This document shows, one piece after another, positions 1 through 13,369 of a DNA stretch of 64,000 bases (position 1 is its first letter; the number at the start of each line of letters is the position of its first letter). The notes below the pieces were generated by a model that was not told the origin of the DNA, did no database searches, and worked only from the letters and a program-made list of their open reading frames with translations. The position numbers and the translations under genes were made by a program. This DNA is from Streptomyces panaciradicis (GTDB lineage: Bacteria; Actinomycetota; Actinomycetes; Streptomycetales; Streptomycetaceae), in assembly GCF_023516615.1 (NCBI RefSeq), contig NZ_JAMGBF010000017.1, forward strand, positions 1 to 64,000, given 5' to 3'.

Positions 1-87
1 GGGAGGTGAACACTCCCTGAAGAAGGGCGACGCCCCTACCGCCAAGCAGATGCGCCGCCCCACCCCTCTTACAAGGGAGCCTCCATC

Positions 88-363
88 ATGCCTGTCTCGC
101 TGATCCACCCCGGCCGGCAGACCGGGGTCTCAGCACCGAGGATCGTTCGGCGTACGGCCCGCAGCTGCGCGGTGTGCGGCAAGACGCGCTGCCAGGACGC
201 GAATGCCTGCCGTACGGCCTTCGGCACCACTGAGTGGCTGGAGTGCCCTGCCTGCGCGGGCAGCGGCTACGACACCACTGGATTCCAGCTCTACTGCCCC
301 GACTGCGGTGGCGCGAAGGTCCTGGAGGTCGAGATCGTCGACGCTCCGGGGGTGGTCGAGTGA
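88..363 (+). CDS. Small zinc-ribbon protein of the integrated element
   Basis: This 91-residue protein carries two CxxC pairs in its C-terminal half (CPACAGSG and CPDCGG), resembling half of a DnaJ-type zinc ribbon, plus an earlier CAVCG at about residue 29. An AGGGAG ribosome site lies eight bases before the ATG. Its TGA stop overlaps the GTG start of the replication initiator, so the two are probably translationally coupled. Small Cys-rich proteins of this kind are common just before repSA-like genes in pSAM2-type elements of Streptomyces, but their function is not known to me. A nucleic-acid-binding or accessory replication role is inference only. Confidence 0.7.
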   Translation: MPVSLIHPGRQTGVSAPRIVRRTARSCAVCGKTRCQDANACRTAFGTTEWLECPACAGSGYDTTGFQLYCPDCGGAKVLEVEIVDAPGVVE

Positions 364-1781
364 CGGTGTTCCCCATCGCCCCCGAAGCCGTGGCCAGTGC
401 TGCGGCCGCCGTGGGCACCGACCCCGTGACCCTGGCTGATCTGCTCCGGGTCGCCTCGGCTCCCGGCTTCGAGCGCTGGCGCGATCAGGTGCGCCGTACG
501 GGTGGCTGCTCGGACCCGATCCATCTGTCCGGTACGACGATCACCCGTGACGCCCGGACCGGGGATGTCCTCTACTCGTACTCCACGGCGGAGGAGCCGG
601 GCGGACGTCTGCGGGTCGCCTGCGGGAATCGGCGGGCCTCTCGCTGCCCTTCCTGCGCCTGGACTTACGCCGGAGACGCCTACCACCTGATACGGGCCGG
701 GCTTACCGGTGACCCGCGCATGGGCATCCCGGACGGCGTACGCATCCACCCCGGCGTGTTCGCCACTCTGACCGCGCCCTCCTTCGGCCCGGTCCACAAT
801 CGTCCCGAGACCGGCCGCTGCCGCTGCGGTGTCGCCCACTCCCAGGACGCCCCGGAACTCGGTACCGCGCTCGATCCAACGACGTACGACTACGCCGGGG
901 CCGTCCTGTGGAACAACCATGCCGGGGACCTCTGGCGCCGGTTCACGATCTACCTCCGCCGGGAGATCGCCGCCCGCGCCGGGATCACTCAGAGCGCGCT
1001 CCGGGAGGTCTGCCGAATCTCCTTCGGCAAGGTCGCCGAGTTCCAGAAGCGCGGGGCGATCCACTTCCATGCCATCGTGCGCCTGGACGGCCCGACCGGT
1101 CCCGATGACGCCCCGCCTGAGTGGGCCAGTACGGCGCTGCTCGGCGACGCGATCCGCGATGCCGCCGCCCGTGTGTCCGTCCCGGTCGCGCCTGCCGGTG
1201 ACATCCCGGCGCGCGTCCTGCGCTGGGGTGCCCAGGTCGACGTACGTGCCATCGGCACCGACGGTCAGGAGCTGACCGAGCAGGCCGTGGCCGCGTACGT
1301 CGCGAAGTACGCCACCAAGGCCGCCGAGTCCACCGGCACCGTTGATCGCCGCGTCGGGGAGCTCTCGGAACTCGACAAACGGCCGGATCTTCCCGACCAC
1401 ACCCGCCGCTTGATTCGAGCCTGTCATGCGCTTGACCGGCACTACCCGGACCGCAAGCTCTGGGCCTGGGCCCACATGCTCGGCTTCCGCGGCCATTTCC
1501 TCACCAAGTCCCGCCGCTACTCCTCGACCTTCGCCGAGCGCCGCCAGGTCCGCGCCGACTTCCGCGCCCGCCAGGAGCGTCGGGAGCGCGGGCTGTCCGA
1601 AGACCTGGACGACTCGGAGAGCTCCACGCTCGTGCTCGCCCACTGGTCCTACGCCGGTCACGGCCATACGCCCGGCGAATCCTGGCTCGCCGCCTCCATC
1701 GCCCGTGACATCCGCCATAACCGCGAAACCGCACGAGAAGAACTCCCCGCCCTGCTCGACCTGGAAGGAACCCCCGCATGA
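360..1781 (+). CDS. RepSA-family plasmid/AICE replication initiator
   Basis: This 473-residue protein is a replication initiator of the type found in Streptomyces integrative elements that replicate by rolling circle. It starts at GTG 360, inside the stop of the preceding gene, although the frame is open further upstream. A histidine pair, H235-F-H237 in IHFHAIVRLDG, looks like the metal-binding HUH motif of rolling-circle initiators. Several Cys residues before it (CGNRRASRCPSC, then CRCG) suggest bound zinc. The gene lies in a tight operon with xis and int, as in pSAM2. It should nick the element's own origin after excision. The catalytic Tyr was not assigned. Confidence 0.88.
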   Translation: MTVFPIAPEAVASAAAAVGTDPVTLADLLRVASAPGFERWRDQVRRTGGCSDPIHLSGTTITRDARTGDVLYSYSTAEEPGGRLRVACGNRRASRCPSCAWTYAGDAYHLIRAGLTGDPRMGIPDGVRIHPGVFATLTAPSFGPVHNRPETGRCRCGVAHSQDAPELGTALDPTTYDYAGAVLWNNHAGDLWRRFTIYLRREIAARAGITQSALREVCRISFGKVAEFQKRGAIHFHAIVRLDGPTGPDDAPPEWASTALLGDAIRDAAARVSVPVAPAGDIPARVLRWGAQVDVRAIGTDGQELTEQAVAAYVAKYATKAAESTGTVDRRVGELSELDKRPDLPDHTRRLIRACHALDRHYPDRKLWAWAHMLGFRGHFLTKSRRYSSTFAERRQVRADFRARQERRERGLSEDLDDSESSTLVLAHWSYAGHGHTPGESWLAASIARDIRHNRETAREELPALLDLEGTPA

Positions 1782-1969
1782 CCGCCGCGCCCGAACTGCT
1801 CACCGTGACCGAGACCATGGCCCGGCTGAAGGTCGGCCGCACCAAGGTCTACGACCTGATCCGCACACGGCGCCTGCCTTCCCTCAAGGTCGGGGGATGC
1901 CGTCGCATCCCGGACTACGCCGTACGTGACTTCATACAGAGTCAGATGGAGTTGGGGGAGGCCGCCTGA
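1778..1969 (+). CDS. xis: Excisionase (Xis), MerR-like helix-turn-helix
   Basis: This 63-residue DNA-binding protein matches the HTH_17/excisionase type: a short helix-turn-helix (LTVTETMARLKVGRTKVYDL) followed by a wing ending in the usual arginine-rich segment and a terminal amphipathic helix. Its ATG overlaps the stop of the replication initiator (ATGA), and its own stop overlaps the int start (TGATG), so rep, xis and int form one coupled operon. It should bend DNA at the attachment site and steer the integrase toward excision. Confidence 0.88.
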   Translation: MTAAPELLTVTETMARLKVGRTKVYDLIRTRRLPSLKVGGCRRIPDYAVRDFIQSQMELGEAA

Positions 1970-3126
1970 TGGCCAAGAGACGCCCCAACGGTGGGGGAAC
2001 CATCAGCAAGCGCAAGGATGGCCGCTACATGGGCCGCGCGTACGTCACCGACACCGACGGCAACCGTGTCCGCAAGACCGTCTACGGCTCCTCGTGGGAC
2101 GACGCGAACGAGAAGCTCGGCAAGCTCCAGGACCAGGAGCGCAACGGCATCCCGGTGCCCTCGCGTACATGGACCCTCGGCGAGTGGCTGCCGTACTGGC
2201 TGGAGCACATCGTCAAGCCGGAACGGGAGCACAACACCTACGCCAAGTACGAGTCCAAGGTCCGGCTCTACCTGCTTCCCCACCTCGGCAAGAAGCCGCT
2301 CACCAAGCTGACGCCAGCCCAGCTCCGCGCCCTCATGGCCACGCTGAGACGGGAGGAGGTGGGCGCGGCCACCCGCTTCGAGGTGCTGCGCGTCCTCAGG
2401 AACGCCCTCAACCGAGCCATGCGCGAGGAACTGCTCACGCGCAACGTCGCGCTCCTGGTCGACATGCCCAAGGTCGCCAAGGACAAGGGCGCCGCCTGGA
2501 ACGCCCGGGAAGCGATCACGTTCCTGCGCTCCGTCCGCGCGCACCGCCTCTACGCGGCCTGCGTCCTGGTGCTCGTCCTGGGCCTGCGTCGAAGTGAGGT
2601 CCTCGGCCTGCGCTGGCAGGACATCGACTTCGAGGCCGGCCGGTTCACCCCGGTCAAACAGGTGCAGCGCGAGAAGGGCGTCGGCCTGGTCCTCAAGGAC
2701 CTCAAGACCGAGTCCTCACAGGCAGTGCTCCCCCTGCCCGAGTTCTGCGCCCGCGTCCTCGACGAGCGGCGGGAACTCCAGGAACTGGAGCGAAAGATCG
2801 CCGGTGCCAACTGGGCTCAGCGGGACGGTCACGATCTGATCTTCTCCTCGGAGCATGGCGGCATGATCGACCCCACCGGCTTTTCCCGGACCTTCGATCG
2901 CCTCGTGAAGCGGGCTGGCGTCCGACGCATCACGGTCCGGCTCGCCCGGCACACCTGCGGCACCCTGCTGGCTTTCCTGAAGGTGCATCCCAAGGTCGCT
3001 CAGGCGATCCTCCGGCACAGCCAGATCAGCATGACCATGGACGTCTACACGCACGTGGTCGGTGACAGCGAACGGGAGGCCGTCGCGCTGCTCGCTGAGC
3101 TTCTGGAAGATCCGCTCATCGGCTGA
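1969..3126 (+). CDS. int: Tyrosine-recombinase integrase of the AICE
   Basis: This 385-residue site-specific recombinase integrates and excises the element at the adjacent tRNA-Ile gene. It has an N-terminal AP2-like DNA-binding segment (residues about 8-60), a SAM-like core-binding domain (about 65-170) and the catalytic domain. The box I arginine is R207 (GLRRSE), box II arginine R327 (RLARHT), the third-motif histidine H350 (LRHS) and the nucleophile Y360 (MDVYTHV). The usual first histidine of box II (HxxR) is an arginine here, as I recall for some other Streptomyces element integrases. It ends 69 bases before the tRNA 3' end, the standard int-att arrangement. Confidence 0.95.
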   Translation: MAKRRPNGGGTISKRKDGRYMGRAYVTDTDGNRVRKTVYGSSWDDANEKLGKLQDQERNGIPVPSRTWTLGEWLPYWLEHIVKPEREHNTYAKYESKVRLYLLPHLGKKPLTKLTPAQLRALMATLRREEVGAATRFEVLRVLRNALNRAMREELLTRNVALLVDMPKVAKDKGAAWNAREAITFLRSVRAHRLYAACVLVLVLGLRRSEVLGLRWQDIDFEAGRFTPVKQVQREKGVGLVLKDLKTESSQAVLPLPEFCARVLDERRELQELERKIAGANWAQRDGHDLIFSSEHGGMIDPTGFSRTFDRLVKRAGVRRITVRLARHTCGTLLAFLKVHPKVAQAILRHSQISMTMDVYTHVVGDSEREAVALLAELLEDPLIG

Positions 3127-3133
3127 TCGTGGC

Positions 3134-3158
3134 CGTTGGTGTCAAGCGTTGGTGTCAA
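3134..3158. repeat. Two direct copies of CGTTGGTGTCAA next to the attachment site
   Basis: The 12-mer CGTTGGTGTCAA occurs at 3134-3145 and again at 3147-3158, one base apart, between the int stop and the tRNA gene. Short direct repeats beside the core site are typical arm-type binding sites for integrase or excisionase. This role is inferred from position only. Confidence 0.5.
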
Positions 3159-3191
3159 AAGACCCCCGGACCGATGGTCCGGGGGTCTTTT
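3157..3191. terminator. Bidirectional terminator between int and tRNA-Ile
   Basis: A 12-bp perfect stem (3161-3172 with 3176-3187) with a three-base loop is flanked by AAAA on the left and TTTT on the right, so it can act as an intrinsic terminator on both strands. It would end the int transcript on the plus strand and the tRNA-Ile transcript on the minus strand. Confidence 0.85.
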
Positions 3192-3194
3192 CGC

Positions 3195-3271
3195 TGGTGG
3201 GGCTAACAGGATTTGAACCTGTGGCCTCATCCTTATCAGGGATGCGCTCTAACCAACTGAGCTATAGCCCC
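3195..3271 (-). tRNA. tRNA-Ile(GAT), attachment site of the element
   Basis: The minus strand folds as a complete cloverleaf: acceptor stem GGGGCTA with TAGCCCC, anticodon stem CATCC/GGATG, loop CTGATAA with anticodon GAT, T arm with GGTTCAAATCC, and an encoded CCA at 3195-3197. Without CCA the tRNA is 74 nt (3198-3271). The integrase module ends just beyond the 3' end, so this gene is the attB target and its 3' part is presumably duplicated at the far end of the element outside the window. Confidence 0.97.
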
Positions 3272-3359
3272 GCCGCGCTCTGCGGTGTGTGTCCCGCGCG
3301 CTGACTCCTGAAGATTAGCGCACGACGTGGGCAGTCCCAAAATCGATACCCGTCAGGGC

Positions 3360-4163
3360 TCACTCGTCCTCGGCGAGCGTCAGCTCGATGCCCCCGACGA
3401 AGCCCGCGGAGAGGTTGTAGATGAAGGCGCCGAGGGTCGCCAGCGCCGTCGCGAGGACGACGTCGATGACCGCGATGATCGCGGCGAACATCAGCACGTG
3501 CGGCAGCGACAGGAACGACTGCAGGTCGAAGCCGTTCGACTCGTTGGAGCCGGTCGCCTCCGAGAGGGTGCCGCCCACCGACGAGAAGACGCCCATCGCG
3601 TCCATGACCATCCACAGCACCGCCGCGGCCACGACGGTGCAGATGCCCAGCGCGATGGAGAGCAGGAAGCTCATCTTCATCACCGACCACGGGTCGGCCT
3701 TCGCCACCCGCAGACGGGCCTTGCGGATACGGGGCGTGGTGCGCGCGCCGGTACGGGGACGGCGCACGGCACCGGTCGACGTCCGGTCCGGCCCCGCGCC
3801 GGCCGGCTCGGGGTAGGCCTGCGGCGGGTGGTAGGGCCCGGCGGGCTGCTGCGGCCGGCGCTCACCGGGGAGCGGGGAGGCCGCCTGCTGCGCCGGCGGG
3901 GTGGACGGCGCCGAGGGCCGGTCCCCCTGCGCGGGCGGAGCCGCCCCGGCCGCCTGCTGCGTCTGCGGACCTCGGGTGTCCGTCACGGTTCCCCCTTGGG
4001 ATCCCTGGGAGTCGGCCGAGGGCGGACTGGTCGGGTCCGCCTCGACCTTGCGAAGTTGGGTCGTCTGCGGATCCGCCGCACGCGCGGCGGAGCCACGGCC
4101 GCCGCCGTCCGCATCCGTACCCGTCGGGGTACCGGCCGATCCGGCGCCCGTGGCTCCGCTCAC
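3360..4163 (-). CDS. DUF3566 membrane protein downstream of gyrA
   Basis: This 267-residue protein has a long, low-complexity Pro/Ala/Gln-rich cytoplasmic N-terminus (residues 1-150), a basic stretch (RIRKARLRVAK), and a C-terminal DUF3566 domain with two hydrophobic segments at about 165-190 and 220-262. It starts at GTG with GGAG upstream, 18 bases after the gyrA stop, and is likely cotranscribed with gyrB-gyrA. The family is conserved directly downstream of gyrA in actinobacteria, including Mycobacterium. Its function is unsettled, and any link to envelope or growth is inferred from the phylum-wide conservation. Confidence 0.85.
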   Translation of the reverse strand: MSGATGAGSAGTPTGTDADGGGRGSAARAADPQTTQLRKVEADPTSPPSADSQGSQGGTVTDTRGPQTQQAAGAAPPAQGDRPSAPSTPPAQQAASPLPGERRPQQPAGPYHPPQAYPEPAGAGPDRTSTGAVRRPRTGARTTPRIRKARLRVAKADPWSVMKMSFLLSIALGICTVVAAAVLWMVMDAMGVFSSVGGTLSEATGSNESNGFDLQSFLSLPHVLMFAAIIAVIDVVLATALATLGAFIYNLSAGFVGGIELTLAEDE

Positions 4164-4181
4164 GATGACTCACTCCTCGTG

Positions 4182-6776
<2,595 letters not shown>

Positions 6777-6818
6777 TGCTGGTGAAGATCCTTCCTGGTG
6801 CGGTCAGCTGAGACCGAC

Positions 6819-9277
<2,459 letters not shown>

Positions 9278-9811
9278 TCACCCGTACGTATCGCCGGGTC
9301 CGGTGCTGCCCGGGGCACGCAGGGGACCGTAGCGACGGACGGGTCCGGCGGGGCCCTGCACCTTGATCACCCGCACCCGGCCGTGCCCCAGATCCTCGTT
9401 GAGACGGGCCACCAGGGTCGGCGCGAGCAGCCGCAGATTCGTCGCCCAGGCCGTGGAGTCGCACCGCACGACGAGCACCCGCTCGTCCTCGTCGTACTTC
9501 TCCGGCTCACAGTGCTTGGCCACGTCCTCGCCGACGATCTGCGGCCAGCGCCCCATCACCCCGCCGACCGCGGCCGGCGCCTCCCAGCCGCGCTCGGTGA
9601 TCAGACGGTTGATCGCGGCGCCGAACGCCATCGGGTCGCGCCCGTCGGCCCGGGCACCGGAGCGCAGCCCGCCGCGCCGCGCCTGCTTCTTCTGCTGCGC
9701 GGCGTCCCCACGCGCGCGTGCGGCCTCCTTCGCCGCGCGCAACGCCACGCGCGCGAGGTCGACACCGCTGGGCTCGGGGGTCTTGCCGGGTGTGGGCTCC
9801 TGGTCCGTCAT
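9278..9811 (-). CDS. DUF721 (DciA-like) protein between recF and gyrB
   Basis: This 177-residue protein has a basic Ala/Arg-rich N-terminus (residues 20-60) and a C-terminal DUF721 domain: [31 protein letters not shown], then [19 protein letters not shown], a KH-like fold. DUF721 proteins such as DciA act as loaders or operators of the replicative helicase in bacteria lacking DnaC. No dnaC-like gene is seen near oriC here, and the gene overlaps the stop of recF (ATGA, 9808-9811). A helicase-loading role with the DnaB encoded at 50305 is therefore reasonable, but it is inference from the family. Confidence 0.88.
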   Translation of the reverse strand: MTDQEPTPGKTPEPSGVDLARVALRAAKEAARARGDAAQQKKQARRGGLRSGARADGRDPMAFGAAINRLITERGWEAPAAVGGVMGRWPQIVGEDVAKHCEPEKYDEDERVLVVRCDSTAWATNLRLLAPTLVARLNEDLGHGRVRVIKVQGPAGPVRRYGPLRAPGSTGPGDTYG

Positions 9812-10929
9812 GCGCGCTCCACCGTCCCCTCCGACACCGTGTACCGCGTGCCGGTCAGCACGTGCGGTACGTCGTCGTCCACCGCGGCCGTCACCAGCAC
9901 CTGCTCGCCGGGCGCGACCAGCTCCGCCAGCCGCTCCCGGCGGCGCGTGTCCAGCTCGGCGAAGACGTCGTCCAGCACCAGCACCGGCTCGTTGCCCTCG
10001 GCCCGCAGCAGGTCGTAGGAGGCCAGCCGCAGTGCCAGCGCGTACGACCAGGACTCGCCGTGCGACGCGTACCCCTTGGCGGGCAACTGACCCAGCTTCA
10101 GCAGCAGATCGTCCCGGTGCGGTCCGACGAGGGTGACGCCGCGTTCGATCTCGCCCTTGCGCGCCTCGGCGAGCGCCGCCATCAGCTGCTCGTAGAGGTC
10201 CTCCCGGGTGTGCGCCTCACCGGGGGCCGACGGCTTGTAGTCGAGGGCGACCGGCCCGCCGCCGGGGGCCAGTTGCTCGTACGCCTTGTCGGCCAGCGGC
10301 TGGATCGCGGCGATCAGGTCCAGACGCTGGGCGAGCAACTCCGCGCCCGCGCGCGCCAGATGCTGGTCCCACACGTCGAGCGTGGACAGGTCCATGGAGC
10401 GGCCGCCGTGACGCCGGGCCAGCGCCGCGCTCTTGAGCAGGGTGTTGCGCTGCTTGAGGACGCGTTCGTAGTCGGAGCGCACGCCGGCCATGCGCGGCGA
10501 GCGGGCGGTGATCAGCTCGTCGAGGAAGCGGCGCCGCTCGCCGGGGTCGCCCTTGACCAGCGCCAGGTCCTCCGGGGCGAACAGCACGGTCCGTACGATG
10601 CCCAGCACGTCACGCGGCTTGACCTGCGAGGACCTGTTGATGCGGGCCCGGTTGGACTTGCCGGGGTTCAGCTCCAGCTCGACCAGCTGCTGCCGCTCGC
10701 CCTGTCTGACCTGCGCCCGGATCACGGCGCGCTCGGCGCCCATGCGCACCAGGGGCGCGTCGGTGGAGACCCGGTGGCTGCCGAGGGTGGCGAAATAGCC
10801 GACGGCCTCGACGAGGTTGGTCTTGCCCTGGCCGTTGGGGCCGACGAAGGCGGTGACGCCCGGGTCGAGCGGCACCTCGACCCGGGCGTACGAGCGGAAG
10901 TCGGCCAGCGACAGATGCGTGACGTGCAT
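9808..10929 (-). CDS. recF: DNA replication and repair protein RecF
   Basis: This 373-residue SMC-like ATPase binds gapped DNA and, with RecO and RecR, loads RecA. Walker A is GPNGQGKTN at about residue 30, the ABC signature lies around [17 protein letters not shown], and Walker B is [11 protein letters not shown] near residue 305. The ATG at 10929 gives the standard N-terminus [14 protein letters not shown]. The gene is in the conserved dnaN-recF-gyrB neighbourhood, separated from dnaN by gnd as usual in Streptomyces. Confidence 0.97.
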   Translation of the reverse strand: MHVTHLSLADFRSYARVEVPLDPGVTAFVGPNGQGKTNLVEAVGYFATLGSHRVSTDAPLVRMGAERAVIRAQVRQGERQQLVELELNPGKSNRARINRSSQVKPRDVLGIVRTVLFAPEDLALVKGDPGERRRFLDELITARSPRMAGVRSDYERVLKQRNTLLKSAALARRHGGRSMDLSTLDVWDQHLARAGAELLAQRLDLIAAIQPLADKAYEQLAPGGGPVALDYKPSAPGEAHTREDLYEQLMAALAEARKGEIERGVTLVGPHRDDLLLKLGQLPAKGYASHGESWSYALALRLASYDLLRAEGNEPVLVLDDVFAELDTRRRERLAELVAPGEQVLVTAAVDDDVPHVLTGTRYTVSEGTVERA

Positions 10930-10981
10930 GGTCGGTCGCCGACCTCCCCCAGCTTGTGGACTGTTTCGACAGCCCTGTGGA

Positions 10982-11857
10982 TTACTTGCTCTCGACCGCG
11001 TGGCCGCCGAACTGGTTGCGCAGCGCCGCGATCATCTTCATCTGCGGAGAGTCCTCCTGGCGCGACGCGAACCGCGCGAAGAGGGAGGCCGTGATCGCCG
11101 GGAGCGGCACGGCGTTGTCGATGGCGGCTTCCACAGTCCAGCGTCCCTCACCGGAGTCCTGTGCAAAACCCTTCAGCCTGTCCAGGTGCTCGTCCTCGTC
11201 GAGGGCGTTGACCGCGAGGTCCAGCAGCCAGGAGCGGATGACCGTGCCCTCCTGCCACGAGCGGAAGACCTCGCGCACGTCGGTGACCGAGTCGACCTTC
11301 TCCAGCAGCTCCCAGCCCTCGGCGTAGGCCTGCATCATCGCGTACTCGATGCCGTTGTGGACCATCTTCGCGAAGTGGCCGGCGCCGACCTTGCCGGCGT
11401 GCACCGCGCCGAACGTCCCCTCGGGCTTGAGGGCGTCGAAGACCGGCTGCACCTTGGCGACGTTCTCCGCGTCGCCGCCGTACATCAGCGCGTAGCCGTT
11501 CTCCAGGCCCCAGACGCCGCCGGAGACGCCGCAGTCGACGAAGCCGGTGCCCTTGGCCGCGAGCTCCTCGGCGTGCTTCTCGTCGTCCGTCCCGCGGGAG
11601 TTGCCGCCGTCCACGACGACGTCGCCCGGCTGCAGCAGCTCGCCCAGCTCGTCGATCGTCGACTGGGTGGGGGCACCGGCCGGGACCATCACCCAGACCA
11701 CGCGCGGGGCCGCGAGGCTCTCCACCAGCTCTTTGAGGCTGTGGACGTCCGCGAGGTCCGGGTTGCGGTCGAATCCGACGACGGTGTGGCCCGCGCGGCG
11801 GATCCGCTCGCGCATGTTGCCGCCCATCTTGCCGAGGCCGACGAGACCGAGCTCCAT
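10982..11857 (-). CDS. gnd: 6-phosphogluconate dehydrogenase (decarboxylating), short form
   Basis: This 291-residue NAD(P)-dependent dehydrogenase oxidises and decarboxylates 6-phosphogluconate to ribulose 5-phosphate. The Rossmann motif is [19 protein letters not shown], followed by GFDRNPD, the substrate motif DGGNS (residues about 90-94), GVSGG, and [12 protein letters not shown] with the catalytic lysine. The length is that of the short, often NAD-preferring Gnd class rather than the roughly 470-residue enterobacterial form. AAGGA precedes the ATG. It sits between dnaN and recF, an actinobacterial arrangement with no obvious functional reason. Confidence 0.93.
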   Translation of the reverse strand: MELGLVGLGKMGGNMRERIRRAGHTVVGFDRNPDLADVHSLKELVESLAAPRVVWVMVPAGAPTQSTIDELGELLQPGDVVVDGGNSRGTDDEKHAEELAAKGTGFVDCGVSGGVWGLENGYALMYGGDAENVAKVQPVFDALKPEGTFGAVHAGKVGAGHFAKMVHNGIEYAMMQAYAEGWELLEKVDSVTDVREVFRSWQEGTVIRSWLLDLAVNALDEDEHLDRLKGFAQDSGEGRWTVEAAIDNAVPLPAITASLFARFASRQEDSPQMKMIAALRNQFGGHAVESK

Positions 11858-11997
11858 CAGAGTTGTTCCTTAGGTCGCTGTGTGGCGTGTGAGGCACGTT
11901 CGTACCCATGTCCGAGCCTAAACCCGGACGCTCGCGCACACCTGTGGGCATACGCGCTCATACGTACGCCCTCACCTGCGGCTTCTCCCCAGAAGGG

Positions 11998-12032
11998 CGT
12001 CGGGTTGTCCACGTCCTGTGGACAACCCGACG
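11998..12032. terminator. dnaN terminator hairpin built from two inverted DnaA boxes
   Basis: A perfect 15-bp stem (11998-12012 with 12018-12032) and five-base loop lie 14 bases after the dnaN stop. The arms contain TTGTCCACG (12005-12013) and TGTGGACAA (12017-12025), both near-consensus DnaA boxes in opposite orientation. There is no T-run, so termination would rely on the stem alone. Confidence 0.65.
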
Positions 12033-12046
12033 GACGTCCGGCCGCG

Positions 12047-13177
12047 TCAGCCGCTCAGCCGCACCGGCATGATCAGGTACTTGTAGGCCTCGTCCGCCTC
12101 GGCGTCCAGCGCCGGCTTGCCGCTCAGCAGCGCGGGCTTCGTCGAGGTCGTGAACGACAGCTGGGCCACCGGGGAGTCGATCGCGCTCAGGCCGTCCAGC
12201 AGGAACGTCGGGTTGAAGGCGATCGAGATGTCGTCGCCCTCCAGTTGCGCGTCGACCCTTTCCACAGCCTGTGCGTCGTCGCTGGAGCCGGCCTCCAGGA
12301 TGAGCACGCCCTGCTCGAAGCTCAGCCGCACCGGGGTGTTGCGCTCGGCGACCAGGGCCACACGCTTGACGGCCTCCACGAAGGGGGCGGTCTCGATCAC
12401 GGCGACGGAGTTGAACTCGGTCGGGAACAGCGTGCGGTACTTCGGGAGGTCGCCCTCCAGCAGCCGGGTCGTGGTGCGCCGGCCGGCGCCCTCGAAACCG
12501 ATCAGGCCCTCGCCCGCACCGGAGCCGGACAGCGCCAGGGTCACGCTGTCGCCGCTGGTCAGCGCCTTGGCGGTGTCCAGGAGGGTCTTGGCGGGCACCA
12601 GGGCGACCGCGGAGGCCTCGGGGTTCTCCGGCTTCCACAGGAACTCGCGGACCGCGAAGCGGTAGCGGTCGGTGGAGGCGAGCGTGACGGTGTCGCCCTC
12701 GATCTCGATGCGCACACCGGTCAGGACGGGCAGCGTGTCGTCACGGCCGGCCGCGATGGCGACCTGGGAGGCGGCGGAGGCGAAGACCTCGCCGGGGACC
12801 GTGCCCGTCGCGTTCGGCATCTGCGGCAGGGCCGGGTACTCCTCCACAGGCAGGGTGTGGAGGGTGAACCGCGAGGAGCCGCAGACCACCGTCGCCCGTA
12901 CACCGTCTGTGGAGATCTCCACCGGACGGTTGGGCAGGGCGCGGCAGATGTCGGCGAGCAGGCGGCCCGAGACGAGGACCGTGCCCTCCTCCTCGACCTC
13001 CGCCTCCACCGAGACCCGCGCGGAGACCTCGTAGTCGAAGCTGGACAGGCTCAGGGCCCCGTCCTCGGCCTTCAGCAGGAGGCCGGCGAGGACAGGCGCC
13101 GGCGGACGGGCCGGAAGGCTGCGCGCCGCCCAGGCCACGGCCTCCGCGAGTACGTCGCGTTCCACCCGGATCTTCAC
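12047..13177 (-). CDS. dnaN: DNA polymerase III sliding clamp (beta subunit)
   Basis: This 376-residue protein forms the ring-shaped clamp that tethers DNA polymerase III. It has three similar domains of about 120 residues and ends with the conserved YLIMPVRLSG, which lies near the peptide-binding pocket. The frame is open for 125 more codons upstream, but GTG 13177 has GGAGG eight bases before it and gives the family N-terminus MKIRVERDVLAEAV. The gene reads away from oriC, separated from the first DnaA box by about 190 bases of leader. Confidence 0.97.
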   Translation of the reverse strand: MKIRVERDVLAEAVAWAARSLPARPPAPVLAGLLLKAEDGALSLSSFDYEVSARVSVEAEVEEEGTVLVSGRLLADICRALPNRPVEISTDGVRATVVCGSSRFTLHTLPVEEYPALPQMPNATGTVPGEVFASAASQVAIAAGRDDTLPVLTGVRIEIEGDTVTLASTDRYRFAVREFLWKPENPEASAVALVPAKTLLDTAKALTSGDSVTLALSGSGAGEGLIGFEGAGRRTTTRLLEGDLPKYRTLFPTEFNSVAVIETAPFVEAVKRVALVAERNTPVRLSFEQGVLILEAGSSDDAQAVERVDAQLEGDDISIAFNPTFLLDGLSAIDSPVAQLSFTTSTKPALLSGKPALDAEADEAYKYLIMPVRLSG

Positions 13178-13369
13178 TGTTGCCGCCTCCTGCTGTTGCC
13201 GGCGCTTCTCGGCCTGCGTGGCTTCGTCGTCTGTCTCGGTGCTCGTCCCGGTGTAGTGGGCCCCCTGTGCGGGGAAGGACACCGGGGAACAGTCTGACGC
13301 ACCGCACTGACAGTAGGTGCCTCTCGGGGTCAAGTCGTGACGAGGGGCAGCCGGGAGCCGGACGGCGAG

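Noticed and set aside
2..103. Open frame at the left edge, possibly the end of an upstream element gene
   Set aside because: Only 34 codons with no recognisable motif, and it overlaps the start of the zinc-ribbon gene; cannot be supported from this window.
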